Assembly (NCBI GenBank): GCA_009928265.1
Contig: RFPR01000092.1
Location: 1 to 8,009, forward strand
Reading direction: 5' to 3'
Source: Pseudomonadota bacterium
GTDB lineage: Bacteria; Verrucomicrobiota; Verrucomicrobiia; Chthoniobacterales; UBA6821
DNA length: 8,009 nt
Shown here: in pieces, positions 1-6,704 of the stretch
How positions within the stretch are numbered: position 1 is the stretch's first letter
Layout: each line of letters starts with the position of its first letter
Notes under the pieces: generated by a model
What the model was told of the DNA's origin: nothing
The model's input: only the letters and a program-made list of their open reading frames with translations
Database searches by the model: none
Program-made: the position numbers and the translations under genes

Positions 1-2565
1 GCAAAGGACGGGGTGGCAAAGAACACCGAGTTGAACGAAAAAATCCGCTCACTGACCGCAAAACTTTCCGAATCGCAAAAGCAGGTTGAGGAACTCTCGC
101 CGCTTCGAGAAAAAATCGTGGTGCTGCAGCAAGAAGCCCAAAGCCTTAAGAAAGAACAAGATTCCTCCAAGACGGCGATCGCCAGATTGGACAAGGCGGC
201 GGGGCAGCGGGAAGCCGACCTTGCCGCGGTGTCGGAGGAGCGGGCCAAGTTGGCATCGGAGGTTCAGCGATTGGGTGAGGCCGTCAAGGAGGCTGCCAAG
301 GTCAAGGGATTGGAATCACAGTCCGAGGAGCTCAGGAAAACCGTGTCATCCTTGCAGCAGCAGCTTGATGCCGCATCCAAGGAAGCGGAGCATTCCAAGG
401 CTCTGCTCGCCGCTTCAGAGAAGGATGCAAAGGATGCGAAACAAAAGGCACTTTCGGTTGCATCTGCCGCCGTTGCCGACCGCGCCGTACTGGAAGAGGA
501 GCATAAAAAGATGGAGCTGAAACTAGCGGAAGCCACCCAGCGGATCGAGGGCTTGGGAAATCAGCTTCAGTCTCTAGGGCAGTCCAAAAAGGAGGCCGAG
601 GATCTTCGGGCGAACCTCGCTGAAAATACAACCGCCCTCCAGGAGGTCAGGGCCAAGTTGGCAGAGACTCAGAACCAAGCCTCGGCCGATCAGAGTAAGT
701 CCCGCGATGAAATCAAGGGGCTTGAGGCATCCGTTAACAGCGCCACCAAGGAGAAGAAAGCCTGGGCCGCGGATCGGGCCGTGTTGGAAGAGGAACACAA
801 GAAGCTGGAGACAAAACTGGTGGAAGCAACTCGGCGAATCGATGGACTTGGAAATCAGATTCAGTCTCTCGAGTCCCTCAAGAAAGAGTCCCTGAACCTG
901 CAGGCAAAACTTGCGGAGAGCACGAAATCGCTTCAGGACGCCGATGCCAAGATTGCCAAGATCCAGCATGATTCCGCCGTTGATAAGGATGAAGCGGCAC
1001 GGAAATTCGCTGCCTCCGAGTCGCTCAAGAAATTACTCGAAAGTCAGAATGCAACCCTTCAGCAACAACTCAAGGAGGCCCTCGGACAGATGGGTACCCT
1101 GATTGACAAGAAGCCCGAAACGGCTGTCATGCAGGATCAGTTGGCGAAACTGCAGCAACAACTGGCCGATAACTCCAAGAATTACGCCGATTCCCAGAAG
1201 AAGCTGGAAGAGATGGCGTCGTCTCGTCCCGAACAGGAAAAGTTTCTCAGGCAGCGTGAGCAGGAATTGGCGACTGCTCAGTCAGAGGCTCAAAAACTCA
1301 AGGGTGACCTTGAGAATTCGAACAGGAAGATCGCGGAACTTCAGCAACAGGCCCAGCAGGGGCAGGACCGCATGAAGCAGCTTCAGGATCAGTTGGCGGA
1401 TCTTTCCATCAAGGCTTCTTCAGGAGACAAGGCGTCCGAGTCCCTACAAAAAGAAGTGGAGCGTCTGAAGGTGGAGTCGGCCTCTTCAAAGGAAAAACTG
1501 GCATCGCTCAAGGGTGATTCAGAAAAGGCCAAGGAGCTTCAGCAGCTATTGACGGACAAGGAGTCCGAACTGACGCGTTTGAAAAAGAAAAAGGGAATCA
1601 AGGGTTCTGTGGCAGACGCCAAGACCGCTGATGAGAACACGGTGCTGCGCGGGATCATCCTCAAGCAGGTTAAGGAGGAGGCCAAGCGTGCCCAGGCTCG
1701 TCGCCTGATGGAGGAAGAGATGAAACGTCTCAACGTGCAATCCCAGACTCTTAGCGACCAGATAGGCGTTCTTTCCGCTCCGTCACTGGTTCTTACCCCC
1801 GAGGAGAGGGCGCTCTTCAAGGAGGGGCAGTTGGTCGTGGTCGACGATGGATCGGGGTCTCTCCAGGCCGCAGTTGCAGCTCCCTTGCCCACCCAGAATC
1901 CCTTAACCGAAACCAACTCTTCCACCAACGCTGCGGCGTCTGCCGATGCATCTGCTCAGTCAACCAACAGGGCAAAAACGCCTGAGGAGTCGGGTAAGGA
2001 GATGGCGTGGCAGGGAAAATTCAAGGAATGCCTTGCCCGCGCCAAGGACGAATTTGACAGGCAGGATTACCTTCAGGCTGAGAACTCCTTCAAGGAGGCG
2101 CTCGGGTACTCTCCTGACGATTACTTTGCGCTTTCTAATCTGGGTGTCGTCGAGTTCCAACTTGGCAAGCTAAAGGAAGCGGAGGAAGCGCTTGCCAAGG
2201 CCTCTCAGAAAAAGTCGGACAGCTCCTTTGCCCTTACCACTCTGGGTATTGTGAACTACCGTCAGGAGAGACTGGAAGAGGCCGAGAAGACGCTGAGAAA
2301 GGCCATTGCCGTCAATGATCAAGACTTCACCGCCCACAACTATCTGGGAATCGTTTTGGCCGCTTCAGGAAAAGGTAAAGCCGGAGAAAGCGAAATCATG
2401 AAGGCGATCGAGATCAACAAGAATTATGCCGACGCCCATTTCAACCTTGCTGTGATCTATGCCACGGGCAAACCGCCCTCCAAGATGATGGCCAAGAAGC
2501 ATTATGCGAAGGCCTTGGAGCTCGGTGCTCCTCCCGATCCCTCGCTCGAGCGACTGGTGCAGTAA
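1..2565 (+). CDS. Long coiled-coil protein with C-terminal TPR domain (5' end outside window)
   Basis: The reading frame is open from the first base; a GTG at 13 is available, but four in-frame codons precede it, so the gene most likely starts upstream. Numbering from that GTG, residues about 1-530 are nearly unbroken K/E/Q/A/L-rich heptad sequence, a very long coiled coil with an internal duplication (residues 155-220 and 253-318). Residues about 539-610 form a basic helical segment (LRGIILKQVKEEAKRAQARR) ending in a TPEERALFKEG stretch, followed by a Ser/Thr/Ala/Asn-rich linker (about 620-660). Residues about 671-840 contain roughly five TPR units with the usual spacing, e.g. ALSNLGVVEFQLGKLKEAEE and AHNYLGIVLAASGK. 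TPRs bind protein partners, so a scaffold or spacer in the envelope or cytoplasm is plausible, but no specific function can be named. A signal peptide or membrane anchor could lie in the missing N-terminus. It ends with TAA, convergent to the phosphatase-like gene. Confidence 0.85.
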   Translation, partial: AKDGVAKNTELNEKIRSLTAKLSESQKQVEELSPLREKIVVLQQEAQSLKKEQDSSKTAIARLDKAAGQREADLAAVSEERAKLASEVQRLGEAVKEAAKVKGLESQSEELRKTVSSLQQQLDAASKEAEHSKALLAASEKDAKDAKQKALSVASAAVADRAVLEEEHKKMELKLAEATQRIEGLGNQLQSLGQSKKEAEDLRANLAENTTALQEVRAKLAETQNQASADQSKSRDEIKGLEASVNSATKEKKAWAADRAVLEEEHKKLETKLVEATRRIDGLGNQIQSLESLKKESLNLQAKLAESTKSLQDADAKIAKIQHDSAVDKDEAARKFAASESLKKLLESQNATLQQQLKEALGQMGTLIDKKPETAVMQDQLAKLQQQLADNSKNYADSQKKLEEMASSRPEQEKFLRQREQELATAQSEAQKLKGDLENSNRKIAELQQQAQQGQDRMKQLQDQLADLSIKASSGDKASESLQKEVERLKVESASSKEKLASLKGDSEKAKELQQLLTDKESELTRLKKKKGIKGSVADAKTADENTVLRGIILKQVKEEAKRAQARRLMEEEMKRLNVQSQTLSDQIGVLSAPSLVLTPEERALFKEGQLVVVDDGSGSLQAAVAAPLPTQNPLTETNSSTNAAASADASAQSTNRAKTPEESGKEMAWQGKFKECLARAKDEFDRQDYLQAENSFKEALGYSPDDYFALSNLGVVEFQLGKLKEAEEALAKASQKKSDSSFALTTLGIVNYRQERLEEAEKTLRKAIAVNDQDFTAHNYLGIVLAASGKGKAGESEIMKAIEINKNYADAHFNLAVIYATGKPPSKMMAKKHYAKALELGAPPDPSLERLVQ
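475..672 (+). repeat. Internal coiled-coil repeat, copy 1
   Basis: This copy encodes residues 155-220 of the coiled-coil protein, beginning ADRAVLEEEHKK. It aligns without gaps to copy 2, which lies 98 residues further on; I count 43 identical residues out of 66. The DNA has diverged more than the protein, so the duplication looks old and retained by selection on the helix. Confidence 0.8.
769..966 (+). repeat. Internal coiled-coil repeat, copy 2
   Basis: This copy encodes residues 253-318, again beginning ADRAVLEEEHKK and sharing the GLGNQ motif with copy 1. The period is 294 bases including the non-repeated spacer. The first 12 residues are identical between copies, and similarity fades toward the end. 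Confidence 0.8.
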
Positions 2566-2677
2566 GATTTCAAGGTTTGGTTTGGAAATTCCTTTCTTCC
2601 ACCCAGCCTAGTACCATTGCCCATTCCCTTTGGTTCCGCTGATCAGGGGCTTCGAAGCACCCCGGGATCGGTGCGAC

Positions 2678-3886
2678 CTAAAGCGCTTCGCTTACAATCC
2701 GGTGGATATCGCTCAGGTCCAGAAATCCATGGATACGTTCGGTTCCCTGTCCGATTCCCGTTGCAAGGACATCACCCGCCGTGGGAATTCCCTTCGGAGT
2801 AAGATACGCGGATGGTTGGGTGAGGATTCCGGGAGGAGACTTCTTGGTCTTTCCTTCCTGCGATGACTCGACGGCGTAACCAGGACCTGTGGACCAGCAA
2901 AGGGAGGGGTATCCCAAATTGTTCAGGGCGATGACGGCTACGCCTTTGTCGTGGAGGAAGGGGTGACCGTTGAGCCTGAGTCCCCCGATGTTTTCGCGCC
3001 CGGTCACCACGATCATGGCCTTCTCGCCGGCGTAGCGCCTTGCGGTGGCCACTGCCTTGTCAAATGCCGCGATCCTGAGAAGCATTTTCTCCCCGTCGTT
3101 CGATGCGGCGGCGGCACCGATTCCGGGATCATCCACTACTAGCAGATAGCCTTTGCCGTTGAGTTGAAGGCGTCGTATCGCGATCCGGACCAGATCCGAG
3201 AGTGAGTCGGATTCCTCGGCAGTGGCGGAATCCTTGCTGGAGCGTTCCGGCAGTTGAACCGCCACGGGATTTCTTTTCCAGAAGGGAAAGGACTCCAGGT
3301 CTCCGGGTGATCGAATCAACTGAGTTTCCTTGGTGAAGGAATTGGTGGTGAGTTCCAGGTCACCGGAAAAGCCGATGGTCATGTCAAAGGGAGGATGAGC
3401 GCAGAACTGCTGCTGGATCTCCTTGAGATTTGAGGGGTCGGCTGTTTTCGCGTAAAACGCGGCGACCGACGGGGAGGAAAGCACGCCTGTGGTAATAAGG
3501 GCTGTCGAGCGACCCTTGAGGGAGGCCGTCTCCAGAAGGGAAGGGAGTTTAGCTCCCGATGCATCCACGCAGAGCTTTCCATTGGGCACTTTTCCGCCCG
3601 AGGCAATCTCCGTGGCAGCTGCCGCGGTGTCGGGAACAGAAAAGTCCGAGGAGGCGTTGCGGCAGAGCGCCGTGTTGGGGAACTCCTCCAACTGTAGTTT
3701 TGAATCGCCTCCACCTGAGTAAATCCGGGCCGCCGTCAGGCAGGCCGGATTGATGTTGTCGGCCACAAAGAGGATGACTGCAAAGGGTTTTCTGGGACCT
3801 GTCGTGAGGAGGATCAGTCCGCCCAGTGTGAGGAAGAGAAGAAGACAGGTCAGGGCAAGCAACCTGTTACGCAGTTTCATTGTCAT
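2678..3886 (-). CDS. Alkaline phosphatase superfamily protein with degenerate active site, signal-anchored
   Basis: The 402-residue protein begins with a short basic stretch and a hydrophobic segment (about residues 9-29), a signal peptide or membrane anchor, so it acts outside the cytoplasm. The alkaline phosphatase fold is recognisable: VADN (D43, where PhoA has metal ligand D51), PDTAAAATEIASG (D86-T87, at the D101-S102 nucleophile site), GKLCVDASGAKLPSLLE, and the C-terminal HGFLDLSDIHRIV, like the usual G..DNTEI ending. Most catalytic residues are altered. Thr replaces the Ser nucleophile, which alone could still work, as in PafA-type enzymes. The VEGxxIDxxxH metal site reads VDDPGIGAAAA, with G257 and A261 for the Asp and His. 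TADHETGG reads TGRENIGG (R297, E298), and the late WSTGxH His is absent. It is slightly shorter than typical family members. I infer a pseudophosphatase or binding protein. No Shine-Dalgarno sequence precedes ATG 3886; ATG 3880 is an alternative. Confidence 0.8.
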   Translation of the reverse strand: MTMKLRNRLLALTCLLLFLTLGGLILLTTGPRKPFAVILFVADNINPACLTAARIYSGGGDSKLQLEEFPNTALCRNASSDFSVPDTAAAATEIASGGKVPNGKLCVDASGAKLPSLLETASLKGRSTALITTGVLSSPSVAAFYAKTADPSNLKEIQQQFCAHPPFDMTIGFSGDLELTTNSFTKETQLIRSPGDLESFPFWKRNPVAVQLPERSSKDSATAEESDSLSDLVRIAIRRLQLNGKGYLLVVDDPGIGAAAASNDGEKMLLRIAAFDKAVATARRYAGEKAMIVVTGRENIGGLRLNGHPFLHDKGVAVIALNNLGYPSLCWSTGPGYAVESSQEGKTKKSPPGILTQPSAYLTPKGIPTAGDVLATGIGQGTERIHGFLDLSDIHRIVSEAL

Positions 3887-3957
3887 GGAGATTTACCAAT
3901 GAACTAAAGCAACCTCTCAAAGAGAAGGTTATTTCCCGAAGGGGGGGAGGTTTGTCG

Positions 3958-3986
3958 TTGCCCCTGCCGCCCATCGCGGATAGATA
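3958..3986 (+). promoter_or_regulatory. Possible housekeeping promoter for tRNA-Gln
   Basis: TTGCCC at 3958-3963 and TAGATA at 3981-3986 are separated by 17 bases and would start transcription near 3993, about 19 bases before the tRNA. The -35 matches 4 of 6 and the -10 only 3 of 6 consensus positions, so this is a position-supported guess. Without a terminator after the tRNA, the same transcript could run into rpoN. Confidence 0.35.
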
Positions 3987-4011
3987 CAAGAGTCGGCTTT
4001 AGCCCACTGAT

Positions 4012-4085
4012 TGCCCTGTGGTGTAACGGTAACACATCGCCCTTTGGAGGCGAGTTTCATGGTTCGAATCCATGCGGGGCAGCCA
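4012..4085 (+). tRNA. tRNA-Gln (anticodon UUG)
   Basis: A full cloverleaf folds by eye: a 7-bp acceptor stem (TGCCCTG with CGGGGCA, including one G-U pair), a D stem GTGT/ACAC, an anticodon stem TCGCC/GGCGA around loop CTTTGGA, a four-base variable loop, and a T stem CATGG/CCATG around TTCGAAT. The anticodon TTG at 4044-4046 reads CAA, glutamine. The weak first pair U1-A72 and discriminator G73 are typical of glutamine tRNAs. The CCA end is encoded at 4083-4085. It lies 94 bases upstream of rpoN on the same strand. Confidence 0.96.
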
Positions 4086-4090
4086 TGACC

Positions 4091-4104
4091 TTCTTTTAAA
4101 AGAA
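4091..4104. promoter_or_regulatory. 14-bp perfect palindrome upstream of rpoN promoter
   Basis: TTCTTTTAAAAGAA is a perfect palindrome, directly after the tRNA and centred about 50 bases before the predicted rpoN start site. It shares its central TTAA and flanking CT/AG pattern with the palindrome at 4138-4149. It has no loop and so is not a good terminator. It could be a protein-binding site or a tRNA 3' processing landmark. Confidence 0.35.
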
Positions 4105-4119
4105 TGGTTTTATCGGGAA

Positions 4120-4137
4120 TTGGCCCAAAAGTTGCTT
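4120..4137 (+). promoter_or_regulatory. Sigma-54 (-24/-12) promoter of rpoN
   Basis: TTGGCCCAAAAGTTGCTT has the invariant GG (4122-4123) and GC (4134-4135) exactly 10 bases apart. Compared with the known consensus YTGGCACG-N4-TTGCW it matches 11 of 13 defined positions, including the whole TTGCT -12 block. The predicted start is about 4147, giving a leader of about 33 bases that contains the GAAGGA ribosome site of rpoN. This promoter type needs an AAA+ activator; none is encoded in this window. Activator sites normally lie further upstream, which here would fall in or before the tRNA gene. Confidence 0.65.
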
Positions 4138-4149
4138 GCTCTTAAGAGC
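4138..4149. promoter_or_regulatory. 12-bp perfect palindrome over the predicted rpoN start site
   Basis: GCTCTTAAGAGC is a perfect palindrome immediately after the -12 element, covering the predicted +1 at about 4147. The location suits a repressor operator. Its centre is 46 bp from that of the 4091-4104 palindrome, a little over four helical turns. Confidence 0.35.
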
Positions 4150-4164
4150 TGTCGGCGTTCCTCT

Positions 4165-4170
4165 GAAGGA
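4165..4170 (+). promoter_or_regulatory. Ribosome binding site deciding the rpoN start
   Basis: GAAGGA lies 9 bases before ATG 4180 and directly abuts ATG 4171. Only the 4180 start has normal spacing, so it is preferred. Confidence 0.6.
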
Positions 4171-4179
4171 ATGGCTGGC

Positions 4180-5577
4180 ATGGAGCTCATCGCAGGGGTC
4201 GCCCAACAGCAGGTTCTCTCTCCGCAGATGCAGCAGAGTCTGCAGTTGCTGCAGGCTCCCGTTGCGGAACTACGCCAATTGGTTGCAACCGAACTTGCGG
4301 CCAATCCGATCCTAGAGGAGGAGGTGTCGCTAGGAAAAGACTCCCTGCCAGATCAGGCCAAGGCTCACAGGGAAGAAAGGGGGTCGCTTCAGGACGAATG
4401 GAGGGAATACATGCCGCAGAGCCAATCGCAAGGGGCTACGCAAGGAGGCTCAGTTTCCTCCTGGTCCTCCGAGGACGAGGAGAGAAGGAACTTCCTTTTC
4501 GAGTCGCGGGTGGCGCGTCCCACGCTACGTGCCCTTCTTCTCGAGCAGGCGGCCGGATTGTCCCCCGCGGAGATTGGTTTGGTCGAACTCATTGCAGGAA
4601 GTCTCGACGAGGACGGCTACCTGAGGGTGCCCGTCGCAGAGCTCGCCTTTTCCGGAGGGGTTCCCGAAAAGGATCTTGAAAAGACCCTTGGCAAGGTCCG
4701 CTCCTTCGAGCCTGCCGGGGTAGCGGCCTCGGATCTTGCCGATTGCCTCCTCCTTCAACTCGAACGCCGCGGTGAGGGAAACTCTCTCGCGGCCCGCATC
4801 CTGCGACATCACCTCCCTCAGTTGGCACGCCACCGGTATGAGGAAATCGCAAAGGAAGTCCGCGTCCCCCTTTCCGATGTCTCGGCGGCGGCCCGCCATA
4901 TCGCGACCCTGGAGCCTAATCCCGGCAGGCCTTTTGCCGAGGCTGACGAGCAGGGTGTTATCCCGGATCTTCTCATCATCCCAGAGGGGGAGGGGTTTGT
5001 CGTCCGACTCAACGAGGACGAGCTTCCGCGCCTCAGGATCAGTCAGGAGTACAAGGAGATGCTGGCCGGACGGGGAGAGAACGAGGAATTGCTTCTGTAC
5101 CTCCGCGACAAGCTCAAGGGGGCGCGCTTCTTTCTCCGCAGTCTTGAACAGCGCCGGCAGACGTTGCTGGCCATCGGCAACGAGATCGTGGCGCGTCAGG
5201 AGGACTTCTTTCGCGAGGGGCCGCAGGCCCTTAAACCACTTATCATGGCACAGGTGGCCGAAGCGGTGGGTGTGCATGTGACGACGGTGAGCCGTGCAGT
5301 CTCCGGAAAATACGCCGAGACGCCGCAGGGTCTCTTCGAGCTAAGATATTTCTTCACCCCGGGTTTTCAGGGTGCCGACGGCTCCTCGGTGAGCAACGAG
5401 ACCGTGAAGAATGCCATTCGTGACATGGTGGATGGCGAGTCCCGCCGTTCGCCGCTTAGCGATCAGGAGATCGTTGAGGTTCTCTCGGAGCGTGGGCTCA
5501 AGGTCGCACGACGCACTATTGCCAAATACCGCGAGCAACTCGGGATTCTGCCGAGCCATCTTAGAAAGTCCTGTTAG
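4180..5577 (+). CDS. rpoN: RNA polymerase sigma-54 factor RpoN
   Basis: RpoN directs core RNA polymerase to -24/-12 promoters, where opening requires an ATP-driven enhancer-binding protein. The 465-residue product has the three expected parts. Region I (about 1-48) is Gln- and Leu-rich (LSPQMQQSLQLLQAPVAELR, then ANPILEEE). An acidic Gln/Ser linker spans about 50-105. The core-binding region covers about 107-285 (LDEDGYLRVPVAEL, FEPAGVAASDLADCLLLQL). The DNA-binding part follows, with a helix-turn-helix (VAEAVGVHVTTVSRAVSGKY, 359-378), the FELRYFFTPGF motif, and the RpoN box ARRTIAKYRE (443-452), one conservative change from ARRTVAKYRE. Length is normal (E. coli about 477). The frame is open back into the tRNA (ATG 4072), but region I, the ribosome site and the sigma-54 promoter all support ATG 4180, with 4171 possible. 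The gene is probably self-regulated and co-transcribed with mrp. Confidence 0.96.
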   Translation: MELIAGVAQQQVLSPQMQQSLQLLQAPVAELRQLVATELAANPILEEEVSLGKDSLPDQAKAHREERGSLQDEWREYMPQSQSQGATQGGSVSSWSSEDEERRNFLFESRVARPTLRALLLEQAAGLSPAEIGLVELIAGSLDEDGYLRVPVAELAFSGGVPEKDLEKTLGKVRSFEPAGVAASDLADCLLLQLERRGEGNSLAARILRHHLPQLARHRYEEIAKEVRVPLSDVSAAARHIATLEPNPGRPFAEADEQGVIPDLLIIPEGEGFVVRLNEDELPRLRISQEYKEMLAGRGENEELLLYLRDKLKGARFFLRSLEQRRQTLLAIGNEIVARQEDFFREGPQALKPLIMAQVAEAVGVHVTTVSRAVSGKYAETPQGLFELRYFFTPGFQGADGSSVSNETVKNAIRDMVDGESRRSPLSDQEIVEVLSERGLKVARRTIAKYREQLGILPSHLRKSC

Positions 5578-5587
5578 TATAGCCGAC

Positions 5588-6631
5588 ATGCCCGCACCTA
5601 TCGATGAACAGCAGGTCAAGGCCCTGCTCTCCAAGGTTCCCTATCCCGGTTTTTCCCGCGACATCGTCTCCTTCGGTGTGGTTCGGGGAGTGACTCTCGG
5701 TGATGAAATCTCCGTGCAACTCGTGATCGCCACGAACGACACGGGTGTCGCTGCCGAGTTGCGCTCAAGGGTTGTGGAGGCCCTTGCTCAGCTTCCCGGC
5801 AAGCCGCTGGTCAAGGTTCTCGTCGACGTGCAGGCACCCGTCCAGTCAGGTGCACAGGGTCCCGTGAGCATCCCTGGCGTCAGGCATGTCATTGCCGTGG
5901 CGAGCGGCAAGGGAGGTGTTGGCAAATCTACTGTCTCCGCGAACCTTGCTGCTGCTCTCGCCGCGAAGGGGCTGAAGGTTGGCCTATGTGACTGCGATCT
6001 CTATGGTCCCAGCATGGCCCTGATGTTTGGCGCCACGGAACGCCCGATGGCAGACGAGGAGGGGCGGATTCTTCCGGTTGAACGGCACGGGGTAAAGCTG
6101 ATGTCGATGGGCTTGCTTCTTGAGGAGGATTCTCCGGCCGTCCTGCGCGGCCCCATGGTGACGCGCTACACCCAGCAGTTTCTGCGCAATGTCCTTTGGA
6201 ACGACGGAGGGGACCTGGATATCCTAATCTTGGACCTGCCTCCCGGAACGGGGGATATCCAGTTAACGATCGTCCAGACCGTGCCGCTGGCGGGCGCGGT
6301 GATCGTGACCACGCCGCAGGAGGTGGCCCTGATCGACGCACGCAAGGCCGTCTCGATGTTCGAAAAGACGAATGTCCCGATTCTAGGGATCCTGGAGAAT
6401 ATGTCGGGATTCGTCGCCCCGGATGGTTCGCGTCACGAAATCTTCGGAAGCGGGGGAGGGGAGAGAGAGGCCGCCAGGCTTGGTGTTCCTTTCCTCGGTG
6501 CTCTTCCACTTGATCCCGCGCTCAGGATCGCCGCCGATGCTGGCATGCCCTTGGTCCTTACGAATCAGGACTCCCCGACAGTGGTGGTGATCCGCGAGGT
6601 CGCTGCGAACTTGGCGTCCCTTGTTTGCTGA
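5588..6631 (+). CDS. mrp: Mrp/ApbC/NBP35-family iron-sulfur cluster carrier ATPase
   Basis: Mrp proteins are cytoplasmic dimeric P-loop ATPases that hold and transfer [4Fe-4S] clusters. The 347-residue product has an N-terminal MIP18/DUF59-type domain (about 5-80), a deviant Walker A GKGGVGKST (107-115), the DCDLYGPS segment (135-142), Walker B LILDLPPGTGD (213-223) and the late FGSGGGE motif (286-292). Length and order are normal for the family. One oddity is that the stretch after ENMSGF reads VAPDGSRHEIFG and so lacks the CxxC that bridges the cluster between subunits in many bacterial Mrp proteins. The start ATG 5588 is 10 bases after the rpoN stop. There is no clear Shine-Dalgarno sequence, which suggests translational coupling. 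Longer in-frame starts inside rpoN would add residues unlike the family and were not used. Confidence 0.93.
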   Translation: MPAPIDEQQVKALLSKVPYPGFSRDIVSFGVVRGVTLGDEISVQLVIATNDTGVAAELRSRVVEALAQLPGKPLVKVLVDVQAPVQSGAQGPVSIPGVRHVIAVASGKGGVGKSTVSANLAAALAAKGLKVGLCDCDLYGPSMALMFGATERPMADEEGRILPVERHGVKLMSMGLLLEEDSPAVLRGPMVTRYTQQFLRNVLWNDGGDLDILILDLPPGTGDIQLTIVQTVPLAGAVIVTTPQEVALIDARKAVSMFEKTNVPILGILENMSGFVAPDGSRHEIFGSGGGEREAARLGVPFLGALPLDPALRIAADAGMPLVLTNQDSPTVVVIREVAANLASLVC

Positions 6632-6651
6632 GCAAGTTTCCAGCCAAAGAA

Positions 6652-6681
6652 AAGGCCCCTTCTCCGAAGAGAAGGGGCCTT
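6652..6681 (-). terminator. Bidirectional hairpin terminator between mrp and serA
   Basis: A perfect 13-bp stem (AAGGCCCCTTCTC with its complement) closes a four-base loop. Read on the minus strand the loop is UUCG closed by C-G, an especially stable tetraloop, and the stem is followed by TTTTCTTT, so it is a standard intrinsic terminator for serA, 23 bases past its stop. Read on the plus strand it lies 20 bases past the mrp stop, but only a weak T stretch follows; it probably also ends mrp. Confidence 0.88.
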
Positions 6682-6704
6682 CCAGTTAAGAGTTTCTGAA
6701 TCCG

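Noticed and set aside
2646..2663. Hairpin GGGG-GCTTCGAAGC-CCCC in the gap between the two convergent genes at 2566-2677, as a terminator
   Set aside because: The stem is bulged and no T tract follows on either strand, and it competes with an alternative GCACC/GGTGC pairing nearby. I could not support a terminator in this gap.
3911..3930. Imperfect inverted repeat AACCTCTC...AGAAGGTT upstream of the phosphatase-like gene
   Set aside because: Pairing is broken after five base pairs and no gene ends here; it is not convincing as an operator or terminator.
4072..4179. Longer RpoN reading frame starting at ATG 4072
   Set aside because: It would begin inside the T stem of tRNA-Gln, lies before the predicted sigma-54 start site, and adds residues unlike region I of RpoN. 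ATG 4180 has a properly spaced ribosome site.
4525..5277. 250-codon minus-strand open frame inside rpoN
   Set aside because: It is antisense to a clearly identified gene, has no recognisable motifs, and is explained by GC-rich codon use in rpoN.
5411..5587. N-terminal extension of Mrp overlapping the end of rpoN
   Set aside because: The added residues are the out-of-frame shadow of the RpoN DNA-binding domain and have no Mrp likeness; ATG 5588 starts the normal N-terminal domain.
5928..6509. 193-codon minus-strand open frame inside mrp
   Set aside because: Its Pro/Arg/Ser-rich low-complexity composition is typical of an antisense shadow; the Mrp frame has all the family motifs.
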